This document shows positions 16,509 through 24,461 of a stretch of 64,000 nt of DNA, one piece after another. The DNA is taken from the NCBI RefSeq assembly GCF_007998985.1, contig NZ_CP041659.1:2106001-2170000 (forward strand), given 5' to 3'. The number at the start of each line of letters is the position of its first letter. Within the stretch, counting starts at the first letter, position 1. The notes beneath the pieces were generated by a model. The model did no database searches. It was given only the letters and a program-made list of their open reading frames with translations, and was not told the origin of the DNA. A program made the position numbers and the translations under genes. The DNA comes from Sphingomonas xanthus (GTDB taxonomy: Bacteria > Pseudomonadota > Alphaproteobacteria > Sphingomonadales > Sphingomonadaceae).

Positions 16509-17816
16509 CTAGGCGGCTGGTGTTGCGGGCGCTTGGACTCTGCTGATCCGCCAGACCGTGTTTGACAGGTCGTCCGCCACGATGACCGCCCCGCGCGGGT
16601 CGACGGTAACCCCGACCGGGCGGCCGCGGGTTTTCCCTTCTTTCATAAACGCAGCAACGAAATCGACGGGGTCGCCCGCCGGCCGCCCGCCGCGGAAGGG
16701 GATGAACGACACCCGGTAACCGACGGGATCTGAGCGGTTCCAACTGCCGTGCTCTCCGACGAACACGCCTTCGGCAAAGGGCGCGCCGAGTGCCGGGACT
16801 GAAAAGGCCAGGCCGAGCGGCGCGCGATGCGAGCCGATGCTGTAATCGGGCTTGACCGTAGCCGCGACGAGGTCGGGCCGTGCAGGTTTGATACGCGGGT
16901 CAACATTCTGTCCCCAATAAGCGTAGGGCCAACCGTAGAAGGCTCCCGGACGGACCGACGTGATGTAGTCGGGGACCAGGTTCGGGCCGAGTTCGTCACG
17001 TTCGTTGACCGCCGCCCAGATCGTGCCGGTGAATGGTTGGGTCGCCAGCGCGCTCGGATTGCGCAGGCCCGAGGCATAAACTTTGTGCATGCCCGTCTGC
17101 GTATCGATTTGCCAAATGACCGCGCGATCCTGTTCGGCCATCATCCCGCGTTCACCGATATTGCTGTTCGAACCGATGCCGACGAACAGGTAGCGGCCAT
17201 CGGCGCTGGCGGTCATCGCCTTGGTCCAGTGATGGTTGATTTCGGATGGTAGCTTGGTCACCAGCGTGGGCGGCCCGCTCGCTGTGGCCTGGCCTGGCTG
17301 ATAGGCGAAGCGCACCAGGCTGTCCTGGTTGGCGACGTAAATGGCGCCGTCGACATAGGCGAGACCATAGGGCGCATTAAGCTTGTCCGCGAAGACTCCG
17401 CGCGCCTCATAGCGGCCGTCGCCGTCGGCATCGCGAAGGATAGTCAGGCGATCACCGCCCTTGACCGAGGTCGTGCCCTTCTTCTTGATCCTGCCGGCAA
17501 TAAAGTCCTTGGGACGCAGTGGCGGCGCGGCGTCGGCCTTGCCTTCCGCGACAAGGATGTCGCCGTTCGGCAGCACGAGTGTCTGGCGCGGAATTTTGAG
17601 GTCGGTTGCGATCGCCTCGATCTTGAACCCTTCCGGGACGGTCGGCAGATCGCCGTCCCAGCCGGCGGGGTCTGCAATTTCCATGTTGGGAAACAGGCCG
17701 CGCTCAATTTCCGGAAGCTCGGGGTTTGCACCAAAGCGCTCCGGCGGAGCCTCTTCGCTGCACGCTGCCAGGGTGAAAGAAAGGGCGACAATGGAAACGA
17801 GCGAGCGACCGATCAT
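16509..17816 (-). CDS. PQQ-dependent sugar dehydrogenase-like lipoprotein
   Basis: This is a 435-residue protein with a lipoprotein signal (LSFTLAACSE), so it is anchored in the envelope facing the periplasm. The body matches the soluble glucose/sorbosone dehydrogenase family, a six-bladed beta-propeller. Motifs include DLKIPRQTLVLPNGDILVAE, NAPYGLAYVDGAIYVAN, GIGSNSNIGERG, GLRNPSALA, NERDELG and VGEHGSWNR. These enzymes oxidise sugars or other alcohols with PQQ and Ca2+. Other members of this fold bind differently, so the substrate is not assigned. The ATG at 17814-17816 overlaps the stop of the upstream DUF2231 gene in an ATGA arrangement. Confidence 0.82.
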   Translation of the reverse strand: MIGRSLVSIVALSFTLAACSEEAPPERFGANPELPEIERGLFPNMEIADPAGWDGDLPTVPEGFKIEAIATDLKIPRQTLVLPNGDILVAEGKADAAPPLRPKDFIAGRIKKKGTTSVKGGDRLTILRDADGDGRYEARGVFADKLNAPYGLAYVDGAIYVANQDSLVRFAYQPGQATASGPPTLVTKLPSEINHHWTKAMTASADGRYLFVGIGSNSNIGERGMMAEQDRAVIWQIDTQTGMHKVYASGLRNPSALATQPFTGTIWAAVNERDELGPNLVPDYITSVRPGAFYGWPYAYWGQNVDPRIKPARPDLVAATVKPDYSIGSHRAPLGLAFSVPALGAPFAEGVFVGEHGSWNRSDPVGYRVSFIPFRGGRPAGDPVDFVAAFMKEGKTRGRPVGVTVDPRGAVIVADDLSNTVWRISRVQAPATPAA

Positions 17817-18238
17817 GCTTCGGCTCCCCGGTGATAGTTGCGAATGCCGGCATAGGCCGCGACGAAGGCGAGAAGCGTGGCGAGCACGGACAGGATCATC
17901 GCCGCCGGCATGGTCGCGTAATGATCCTTGGCGTGAACCAGCGCATTGATGAACTGGAGCAGTAGGAAGCCCAGCAGCAGCGAGAGGGCGATCGCGCTTG
18001 GTCGATCCCGCCATCGGCCCCGAACCAGCGTCTGGGTCAACGTCCATGCAAATGCCAGCGCGCCGCCGATCAGCGATCCGGTGACCATCCAGTCGGCCAT
18101 GTTCAGCCACTGGATTTCGTAGGTCAGCGTATATCGCCAGTCGCTCAGCATGGCCGCCAAGGCGAAGGGAACAATAAATCCGATCAATATGGCGTAGACC
18201 GGGAAACCGGCGCGGGAAGCTGGTCGCGAATCCATCAT
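17813..18238 (-). CDS. DUF2231-like membrane protein
   Basis: This is a 141-residue protein with four membrane helices (about 12-32, 48-68, 82-100, 112-132), matching the DUF2231 family pattern in length and topology. Conserved-looking polar residues sit in NALVHAKDHYA. ATG codons occur at 18244, 18238 and 18235. The AGGGG just upstream favours 18238 or 18235. It overlaps the sugar dehydrogenase gene by 4 bases and is probably its membrane partner. The function of the family is not established. Confidence 0.65.
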   Translation of the reverse strand: MMDSRPASRAGFPVYAILIGFIVPFALAAMLSDWRYTLTYEIQWLNMADWMVTGSLIGGALAFAWTLTQTLVRGRWRDRPSAIALSLLLGFLLLQFINALVHAKDHYATMPAAMILSVLATLLAFVAAYAGIRNYHRGAEA

Positions 18239-18347
18239 GCACATCCCCTGTGAAAATCTGGGCCCGAAAGGGTAACGCAGCGAGTTCGAAATGGGTTGCA
18301 ACGGGCACCGCGTGGAACCTTGCCGACGGCATGTTCATTGCAGTTCC

Positions 18348-19100
18348 ATGAGCGTGGCGGCATCATCATTCGTCGACGCACCCTTGTCCTATTGCGGACC
18401 TGCGGTGGGGCCCCAACTGTTGCTTGCCCAGTGGAATTTCGAACCCGCAATCCTGGCGCTGCTGGGTGTAGGGGCGGTCGGCGCAATCCGGCTCGCGAAA
18501 CAAGGGCACCATCGGGAGAGCAGGATCGCAACGCAAATCCTGCTGCTCCTTGCGTTCCTCTATGTTTCGCCATTCTGCGCCTGGGGTTCGTCGCTGTTCA
18601 CCGTTCGGGTCGTGCATCATTTGCTGCTGGCGCTTGTGCTCGCCCCGCTGCTTGCATTGCTGGGTTCGGACATATTGAAGCGCTGTCCGGGCGGAATGAC
18701 CGGATGGACCGTGATCGCCTCTGCCGCGATGTGGGCCTGGCATGCGCCGCGACTGTACGATTGGGCGGTTGCCAGCGACCTTGGCTATTGGGCCATGCAA
18801 ATAAGCATCCTGATCACGGCAACGCTGTTCTGGCACCGTGTCCAGCATGCCCAGCGCACCGTTGCGATCGCCGGCCTGTTGGGGGCGATGGTCGCCATGG
18901 GCGCACTGGGCGCGATCATCACCCTGGCATCGCAGCCGCTTTATGCCCCCCATTTTTCGACGACGATCGGCTGGGGGCTGTCGCCTCTCGACGATCAGCA
19001 ATTGGCTGGGCTGGTCATGTGGGCGCCGGCGTCGGCGGTATATCTGTTTGCTGCGCTCGTCCGCGTCCACCGGCTGGTTGGCCGTGAGGCGGCGGCGTGA
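18348..19100 (+). CDS. CtaG-like cytochrome c oxidase assembly factor (caa3 type)
   Basis: This is a 250-residue integral membrane protein with about seven helices. It resembles the caa3_CtaG family used for assembly of the copper site in heme-copper oxidases. Conserved features include the HH pair in VRVVHHLLLALVLAPLLALLG, AMWAWHAPRLYDWA, and HRVQHAQRTVA. It uses the ATG at 18348 (SVAASSF); longer in-frame starts lack support. It is the first gene of the oxidase cluster, and its stop overlaps the start of the cytochrome b561 gene by 4 bases. It is not the Cox11-type CtaG. Confidence 0.8.
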   Translation: MSVAASSFVDAPLSYCGPAVGPQLLLAQWNFEPAILALLGVGAVGAIRLAKQGHHRESRIATQILLLLAFLYVSPFCAWGSSLFTVRVVHHLLLALVLAPLLALLGSDILKRCPGGMTGWTVIASAAMWAWHAPRLYDWAVASDLGYWAMQISILITATLFWHRVQHAQRTVAIAGLLGAMVAMGALGAIITLASQPLYAPHFSTTIGWGLSPLDDQQLAGLVMWAPASAVYLFAALVRVHRLVGREAAA

Positions 19101-19768
19101 TCGCATCGCTGCGCCGCTGGGCACGCAAACATTCGGCGCGCGGCCGTTACACTCCGGTCGGGATCTGGTTTCACTGGATCATGGCGGCGCTGATTATCTA
19201 CCAGCTATTCGCCGGCTGGCGAATGGAGCGGCTCCCGGTCGGCGTTGAGCGGATTTCCGCTTACGGCGATCATTCCGCGATGGGACTTTTGATTCTGCTA
19301 CTCGCGGCACTGCGCGGCGTGTGGCGGCTGATTGTGCCCGGCCCGATCAATGACGCCGACACCCCTGGGTGGCAGGCGGAGGCCGCGCATATCACGCAAA
19401 TCCTGTTCTACCTGCTGTTCGCAATCCTGCCGATCAGCGGACTGATCATGTGGTCTGCGATTACACCGGCGGAGCCGCTCACCCTGGCCGGCCTGATCCC
19501 GGTTCCCGTTCTGCCGCTGGAATCGCTGGCAATGGAATGGAAGATGTGGATCCTCGAAGCCGCGGAGCAGGTCCATGGGATCGCGGTTATCGCTCTTGCG
19601 CTGCTGGTTCCGATCCACGTCGCGGCGGCGCTGAAGCATCATTTCTGGGACCATCATGACGTGCTGGAAGGGATGCTGCCGGAAATTCCCGATGGTCATT
19701 CCCATCCGAAAGGCGCGCAACATCGGCCGCGGCCTCCGCTTTCCGCGACCGGTCCCAATGGCGGCTGA
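19097..19768 (+). CDS. cytochrome b561-type diheme protein
   Basis: This is a 223-residue membrane protein with four helices and family motifs. These are TPVGIWFHWIMAALIIYQL with the first heme histidine, YGDHSAMG, ILPISGLIMW, and the paired later histidines in QVHGIAVIALALLVPIHVAAALKHH. It shuttles electrons across the membrane. The GTG at 19097 overlaps the stop of the CtaG-like gene. The conserved part ends near HHDVLEGML. The last 35 residues are a His/Pro-rich tail encoded opposite the tail of a minus-strand cytochrome gene (182-base overlap). Confidence 0.82.
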   Translation: MIASLRRWARKHSARGRYTPVGIWFHWIMAALIIYQLFAGWRMERLPVGVERISAYGDHSAMGLLILLLAALRGVWRLIVPGPINDADTPGWQAEAAHITQILFYLLFAILPISGLIMWSAITPAEPLTLAGLIPVPVLPLESLAMEWKMWILEAAEQVHGIAVIALALLVPIHVAAALKHHFWDHHDVLEGMLPEIPDGHSHPKGAQHRPRPPLSATGPNGG

Positions 19769-20303
19769 TCCGGGTCATCGTCCCTTCCGCATCGCCGCGC
19801 CGCGCGCCGCTTTGCCAGTCGTCGAATTGCTTCATCACATAAGCCGCGCTCAGCCCGGTAAGTGCCGGATATCCGGGCCGCCCTTCGCCGTTGGCACCGT
19901 GGCAGGCGGCGCATTCGGCTTGGTAGAGCGACCCGGTTGCAGCGGAAGGGGGCCCAGTATCCGGCAGCGGCAGCTCGGCATAATGGGCGGAAACCGCCAG
20001 CCGGTCATCTGTCGTCAGCTGCCGTGCGATGCTGCGCATTTGGGGGTGGGCGCGCAGGCCCTCGGCATAGTGGGTCAATTGACGGACCAGATAGCCCGCG
20101 TCGCGGCCGGCAAGCGGCGGCGTCAGGTCGCCGTCGCCTTCACCTCGGATGCCATGGCAGGTCGAGCAAGCGAACCGAGCGCCGGCGTCGCCGCCGGACA
20201 TGGCGATGATCTCGCCGTCCTGGCTGAACCGCGCCGGTCCCGAAGGATCGGCGGAACAGGCTCCGAGCAAAAGGAAGCTGGCGATTGCCGCATGAAAATG
20301 CAT
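19587..20303 (-). CDS. diheme c-type cytochrome lipoprotein (antiparallel gene)
   Basis: This is a 238-residue protein. The start HFHAAIASFLLLGACSAD shows a short lipoprotein signal with the lipid-modified cysteine near residue 16. Two CxxCH heme sites, CSTCH and CAACH, sit about 90 residues apart. Each is followed by a GEG-type motif and a GYPALTG or PPLAGRD-type segment, as in cytochrome c4/c553-like proteins that accept electrons for oxidases. After MTRISRH the tail is long and low in complexity and overlaps the cytochrome b561 gene on the other strand. Its start lies 43 bases from the start of the plus-strand cytochrome gene. It is the only minus-strand gene in the oxidase cluster. Confidence 0.72.
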   Translation of the reverse strand: MHFHAAIASFLLLGACSADPSGPARFSQDGEIIAMSGGDAGARFACSTCHGIRGEGDGDLTPPLAGRDAGYLVRQLTHYAEGLRAHPQMRSIARQLTTDDRLAVSAHYAELPLPDTGPPSAATGSLYQAECAACHGANGEGRPGYPALTGLSAAYVMKQFDDWQSGARRGDAEGTMTRISRHWDRSRKAEAAADVARLSDGNDHREFPAASLPARHDGPRNDASAPPRRGSEPAAQER

Positions 20304-20345
20304 CGGCTGTGGAACCGGTCGCCCGCGGCTGCGGTTCCACGACAT

Positions 20346-20723
20346 GTGCGCATTGGGGGCAAATATGGTGGAGCGACGCTGTTGCTGGTCTTGGCAGCAT
20401 GCAAGCCGGCTCCTGACGATCGCTTCCAGGTCGACGCCGAAGCGGCGCGCCGCGGCAAGCTCGTTGCGCAGCGGGTGCAATGCGCGGCTTGCCACGCGAT
20501 GCCGGGTATTGAATGGCCAAAAGGCAGGTTCGGGCCATCGCTGGAGGCCTTTGATCATCGCGGCCTTGTCGCCGGCGTGCTTCCCGCGACCCAGACCAAT
20601 CTTGCCGAATTCATTCGTAATGCGCCGGCGGTGAAGCCCGGGACCGCGATGCCGGCGATGCCGGTCAGCAAAAGCGAGGCGCGGGACATTGCGCATTACC
20701 TGGCCGCGGAGGCAAAGCGATGA
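20346..20723 (+). CDS. single-heme c-type cytochrome lipoprotein
   Basis: A small cytochrome with one heme site, CAACH. A lipoprotein signal (ATLLLVLAACKP) places it in the periplasm attached to the membrane. The GTG at 20346 gives 125 residues with an ordinary signal length of 18. The ATG at 20292 is also in frame, but would add 18 unusual residues and overlap the divergent cytochrome gene. An axial methionine probably comes from PGTAMPAMPV. Its stop overlaps the coxB start by 4 bases, so it is very likely an electron donor to the oxidase. Confidence 0.72.
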   Translation: MRIGGKYGGATLLLVLAACKPAPDDRFQVDAEAARRGKLVAQRVQCAACHAMPGIEWPKGRFGPSLEAFDHRGLVAGVLPATQTNLAEFIRNAPAVKPGTAMPAMPVSKSEARDIAHYLAAEAKR

Positions 20724-21664
20724 TGGAAGCCCTGCTCGGCTGGCCGCCAGCGGTTCTGGACCCGATGGGACCCTATTCTTCTCCGGTGCGGACGGTGGCC
20801 TGGGCCCTGTTCGGCATGGGCGCCCTGATCACAGCGCTGGTAGTCGCCGCGTTGGCGCTGGCATGGAAAGGGCCGCCCCGCTGGCGGGCCAGGCTTGGCG
20901 GCGAAAAGGCGATTATGCTGCTCGGGGTGGCACTGCCGACGGTGGTGCTCACCGGATTGCTCGTGTGGGGCCTGACGCTGACGGCCCGCCTCGACAGGCC
21001 CGCCGCGGACGGCGCGATGCGAGTTCGTGTGATCGGGGAAATGTGGTGGTTCAGGGTCCAGTACCTCGATGGCGACGGTCGGCTGCTTGCTGAGGATGCC
21101 AATGAGCTACGGATCCCGGTCGGGCGGCCTGTCGCGCTCGAGCTGGAATCCGCCGACGTCATCCACAGTTTCTGGGTCCCACAACTGTCGGGCAAGAAAG
21201 ACATGGTCCCTGGCCGGACCAATCGCCTGACGATCCAAGCTGATCGCCCCGGCCAGTTCGGCGGGGTCTGCGCGGAATATTGCGGCCGGTCGCATGCATT
21301 GATGGGAATGGTGGTTATCGCGCAGCACCAGCCGTCGTTCGAGCGCTGGCTGGCCGCGCGGATCGCCCCGGCTAGGCGCAGCGCGCCCGGTGGGGAGGGT
21401 TTCACGCAGTTCGTCGCGGCGGGCTGCGCCGCTTGCCATGCGATCGACGGCACGTCCGCAAAGGGGCGCGCCGGACCGAACCTCACCAATGTCGCCACGC
21501 GCAGAACCCTTGGCGCAGGTATCATGCCGAACAATCGCGGCACCCTCACCGGTTGGGTCGGGGATTCGCAGTCGATCAAACCAGGAAATCGCATGCCGAG
21601 CTATGACCGGCTCGAGCCGGCGCAGCTGAAGGCCATCACGGCTTATCTCGAGACCCTGAAGTGA
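20720..21664 (+). CDS. coxB: cytochrome c oxidase subunit II with fused cytochrome c domain
   Basis: This is a 314-residue protein. Two N-terminal helices (about 24-48, 67-90) anchor a periplasmic cupredoxin. The CuA ligands are visible as H in VIHSFWVPQLSGKKD and as the CAEYCGRSHALM loop. The conserved EMWWFRVQYLD segment is the electron entry site. After about residue 230 a cytochrome c domain carries CAACH and the methionine in GNRMPSYD. This CuA plus heme c arrangement defines caa3-type enzymes. Start ATG 20720 overlaps the upstream stop, and its own stop overlaps the subunit I gene. Confidence 0.92.
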   Translation: MMEALLGWPPAVLDPMGPYSSPVRTVAWALFGMGALITALVVAALALAWKGPPRWRARLGGEKAIMLLGVALPTVVLTGLLVWGLTLTARLDRPAADGAMRVRVIGEMWWFRVQYLDGDGRLLAEDANELRIPVGRPVALELESADVIHSFWVPQLSGKKDMVPGRTNRLTIQADRPGQFGGVCAEYCGRSHALMGMVVIAQHQPSFERWLAARIAPARRSAPGGEGFTQFVAAGCAACHAIDGTSAKGRAGPNLTNVATRRTLGAGIMPNNRGTLTGWVGDSQSIKPGNRMPSYDRLEPAQLKAITAYLETLK

Positions 21665-24198
21665 ATAGCGAAACAGGGTTCGACCCAGCCGCCTACGAGC
21701 GTTTTCCGACCAAGGGCCCTCGGCCTAAAGGCGAGGTCGAGGAGCTGGAGCGGATCTGGTGCGCGCCCCGGCGCTGGCAATATTTCACTGCGGTCAACAA
21801 TAATTACGTCGGCATCTATTACATCGCAGCTGCATTCCTGTTCTTCCTCCTGGCGGGTGTGCTTGCGCTGGTAATGCGGGTGCAGCTGGCCGCCCCGCTG
21901 CAGGCGATCCTGCCGCCCGACACCTACAACCAGTTTTTCACCATGCACGGCACGGTGATGATGTTCCTGTTCGCCGTGCCGATGGTCGAGGCGATCGGAA
22001 TCCTGTTGCTGCCGCAAATGCTCGCCGCGCGCGACCTGCCGTTTCCGCGACTGTCGGCCTATGCTTTCTGGGCCTATTTCGTGGGGGGCCTGCTATTTTT
22101 CAGCTCACTTTTTATAGGCCTCGCGCCCGATGGCGGATGGTTCATGTATCCGCCGCTGACCTCGACCGCCTATTCGCCAGGGATCAACACCGACTTCTGG
22201 TTGCTGGGGATCGGCTTCATCGAAATCTCCGCGATTGCCGGCGCGATCGAGATCATCGTCGGGGTGATGCGCACCCGCGCGCCGGGAATGACCCTCGACC
22301 GGATGCCGATCTTCGCCTGGGCGATGCTGGTTTTTGCGGTGATGATCATCGTCGCCTTTCCAAGCGTGATCGTTGCCACCCTTTTGCTGGAGCTCGAGCG
22401 GGCATTCGGCTGGCCGTTCTTCGATCCGCTGCGCGGCGGCGACCCGCTATTGTGGCAGCACCTGTTCTGGTTTTTCGGACATCCCGACGTTTACATCATC
22501 TTCCTGCCTGCCGCTGGGCTGACCTCGATGATGGTCGCGGCAATTGCACGTCACGAACTGGTCGGCCACCGGCTCGTGGTCATGGCGATGGTCGGCACCG
22601 GCTTCCTCAGCTTCGGGGTCTGGGCGCATCACATGTTCACGGTTGGCATGCCGCGAGTGTCGACCGGCATGTTTTCGGCCGCGAGCATGGCTGTATCCAT
22701 CCCCGCCGGCGTGCAGTTGTTTGCCTGGATCGCGACGCTCGCCAGCGGGCGAATTCGCTGGAGCACGCCGGCGTTGTTCACCCTCGGCGCGATGGTCATT
22801 TTCACCATGGGCGGCCTGACGGGGGTGATGGTGGCGTTCGTTCCATTCGACTGGCAGGCGCACGACAGCTACTTCATCGTCGCCCATCTCCACTATGTGC
22901 TGATGGGAGGAATGGTCTTTCCGATGTTCGCGGCCTTCTATTTCTGGGCCCCGATGGTCAGCCGCCGACAATTGTCGGAACGGGCCGGCAAATGGGTGTT
23001 TGGCCTGATGTTCACAGGGCTGCACATTGCCTTCTTCCCGATGCACCTGTCAGGGCTGCTGGGGATGCCGCGGCGGGTCTATACCTATCTGCCCTCCGAG
23101 CCACTGGGTATGTTGAACCTCATTTCAACGATCGGCGCGTTCATGTTCGCGGCCGGGGTTGCAGTATTCCTGGTCGACCTGGTGCGGTCGTTCCGCTGGG
23201 CGCCGAGCGAGGGCAATGCCGGCAATGTGTTTGACGCCGGAACGCTCGAATGGCTGCCGTCGGCCCTCTATTCGACACGGTCGATCCCGGTGGTGCGCAG
23301 CCGCTATCCGCTATGGGATGATCCCGCCATGTCCCGCGATGTCGAGGAAGGCCGTTATTTCCTTCCCAACAGCGCAACCGGACTTCGCGAAACGATCGTC
23401 ACCAGCCCGGTCCAGGCCGAACCGCAATATGTCGAGATCATGCCCGGACCTTCGCCCTGGCCACTTTGGTCGGCGGTATCGACGGCCTTCTTCTTCCTGG
23501 CACTCACCGTCCAGGCCTATGCCTTTTCCGCCGTGGCGGGGGTGGCAATGATCCTCGCCACCATGCGCTGGCTCTGGGAAACCGACCGTCCGATCCGCCA
23601 GGAGACGGCCGATGTCGGTGGCGGGATCAGCCTTCCTACCTATGCGGTCGGCCGCGACAGTCATGGCTGGTGGGCGCTCAACATCCTGTTCGTCGTGATG
23701 GGCATGATGCTGTTCGTGTTACTGTTCGCTATTGCTTACCTGCGGGGCGTCCAGCCGGAAGGATGGGTTGACCCGCCGGGGTGGGGAACGCTTTTGCCGG
23801 TGTTGCTGCTGAACGGGCTAGCGATCGGATTGTCGGAGGCTTCGCGTTTCGTGTTGCGAGGTCGAGAAAGAGCGGGACGGGCGGTGTGGCTCCTGATCGC
23901 CGTCGCGCCGCTGGCGCTTGCCACGGCGCTTTATGCCGAAGTCGGAAATTGGAGTTCCGCGGGCTTCGACCCTACCGAGAGCGGGCAATCGGCGATGAGC
24001 TTCGCCCTGATGGCGCAGCAGGGGACCGCCACCGCCTTCGCGCTACTGATGGGTCTTTACGCGATCGCGCGGGGAGGGCGGAACCTGATCGTCGGGCCGC
24101 GTAGCGCGACCGTCGACATGATCGTCCGATTCATCCGCTTTACCGCGCTGCAAGGCATGATCATGGCCGGCGTGGCGCGATTGGTGAGCGTCGCATGA
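21661..24198 (+). CDS. cytochrome c oxidase subunit I-III fusion
   Basis: This is an 845-residue membrane protein. Residues ~45-560 are subunit I, with about 12 helices. The heme/copper ligands are visible in TMHGTVMMF (heme a), WFFGHPDVYI (CuB His and the cross-linked Tyr) and WAHHMF (CuB pair), with HDSYFIVAHLHYVLMGG (heme ligands) later. The D-channel motif is not fully conserved to my eye. From ~590 on, five or more further helices resemble subunit III, as in other CtaD-CtaE fusions. The GTG at 21661 overlaps the coxB stop. The enzyme reduces oxygen to water and pumps protons. Confidence 0.9.
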   Translation: MNSETGFDPAAYERFPTKGPRPKGEVEELERIWCAPRRWQYFTAVNNNYVGIYYIAAAFLFFLLAGVLALVMRVQLAAPLQAILPPDTYNQFFTMHGTVMMFLFAVPMVEAIGILLLPQMLAARDLPFPRLSAYAFWAYFVGGLLFFSSLFIGLAPDGGWFMYPPLTSTAYSPGINTDFWLLGIGFIEISAIAGAIEIIVGVMRTRAPGMTLDRMPIFAWAMLVFAVMIIVAFPSVIVATLLLELERAFGWPFFDPLRGGDPLLWQHLFWFFGHPDVYIIFLPAAGLTSMMVAAIARHELVGHRLVVMAMVGTGFLSFGVWAHHMFTVGMPRVSTGMFSAASMAVSIPAGVQLFAWIATLASGRIRWSTPALFTLGAMVIFTMGGLTGVMVAFVPFDWQAHDSYFIVAHLHYVLMGGMVFPMFAAFYFWAPMVSRRQLSERAGKWVFGLMFTGLHIAFFPMHLSGLLGMPRRVYTYLPSEPLGMLNLISTIGAFMFAAGVAVFLVDLVRSFRWAPSEGNAGNVFDAGTLEWLPSALYSTRSIPVVRSRYPLWDDPAMSRDVEEGRYFLPNSATGLRETIVTSPVQAEPQYVEIMPGPSPWPLWSAVSTAFFFLALTVQAYAFSAVAGVAMILATMRWLWETDRPIRQETADVGGGISLPTYAVGRDSHGWWALNILFVVMGMMLFVLLFAIAYLRGVQPEGWVDPPGWGTLLPVLLLNGLAIGLSEASRFVLRGRERAGRAVWLLIAVAPLALATALYAEVGNWSSAGFDPTESGQSAMSFALMAQQGTATAFALLMGLYAIARGGRNLIVGPRSATVDMIVRFIRFTALQGMIMAGVARLVSVA

Positions 24199-24461
24199 TC
24201 CAGCCTACGCCCTGGCGGATGACCAGTTTGGCCTTTGGCGTCTGGGCCCTCAATTTCCTCCTGGTCTATGCCGTGGCCCTGGTCGACGAGAGCGGGGTGC
24301 TCGCCAAGTGGGCCGCAGTCGGGCTGGGCCTGGTCAGCATCGCCGCGTTCTTCTTCATCTGGCGCTGGGCAGCGGGCCGCGACGAAGCAAGGATGGTGCG
24401 GCTGGCCGTTGCCATCGCGGCCGCCGCGACGCTGTTCAACTCGCTGATTATTCTCGCTTAG
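24195..24461 (+). CDS. small membrane protein of the oxidase cluster
   Basis: This is an 88-residue protein with three hydrophobic segments (about 9-30, 38-58, 66-86). The ATG at 24195 overlaps the stop of the subunit I-III gene, so it is translated with it. I do not recognise a named family. By position it could be a small oxidase subunit (subunit IV-like) or an assembly factor. Its 3' end overlaps the stop region of the convergent TonB receptor gene by 14 bases. Confidence 0.65.
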   Translation: MIQPTPWRMTSLAFGVWALNFLLVYAVALVDESGVLAKWAAVGLGLVSIAAFFFIWRWAAGRDEARMVRLAVAIAAAATLFNSLIILA

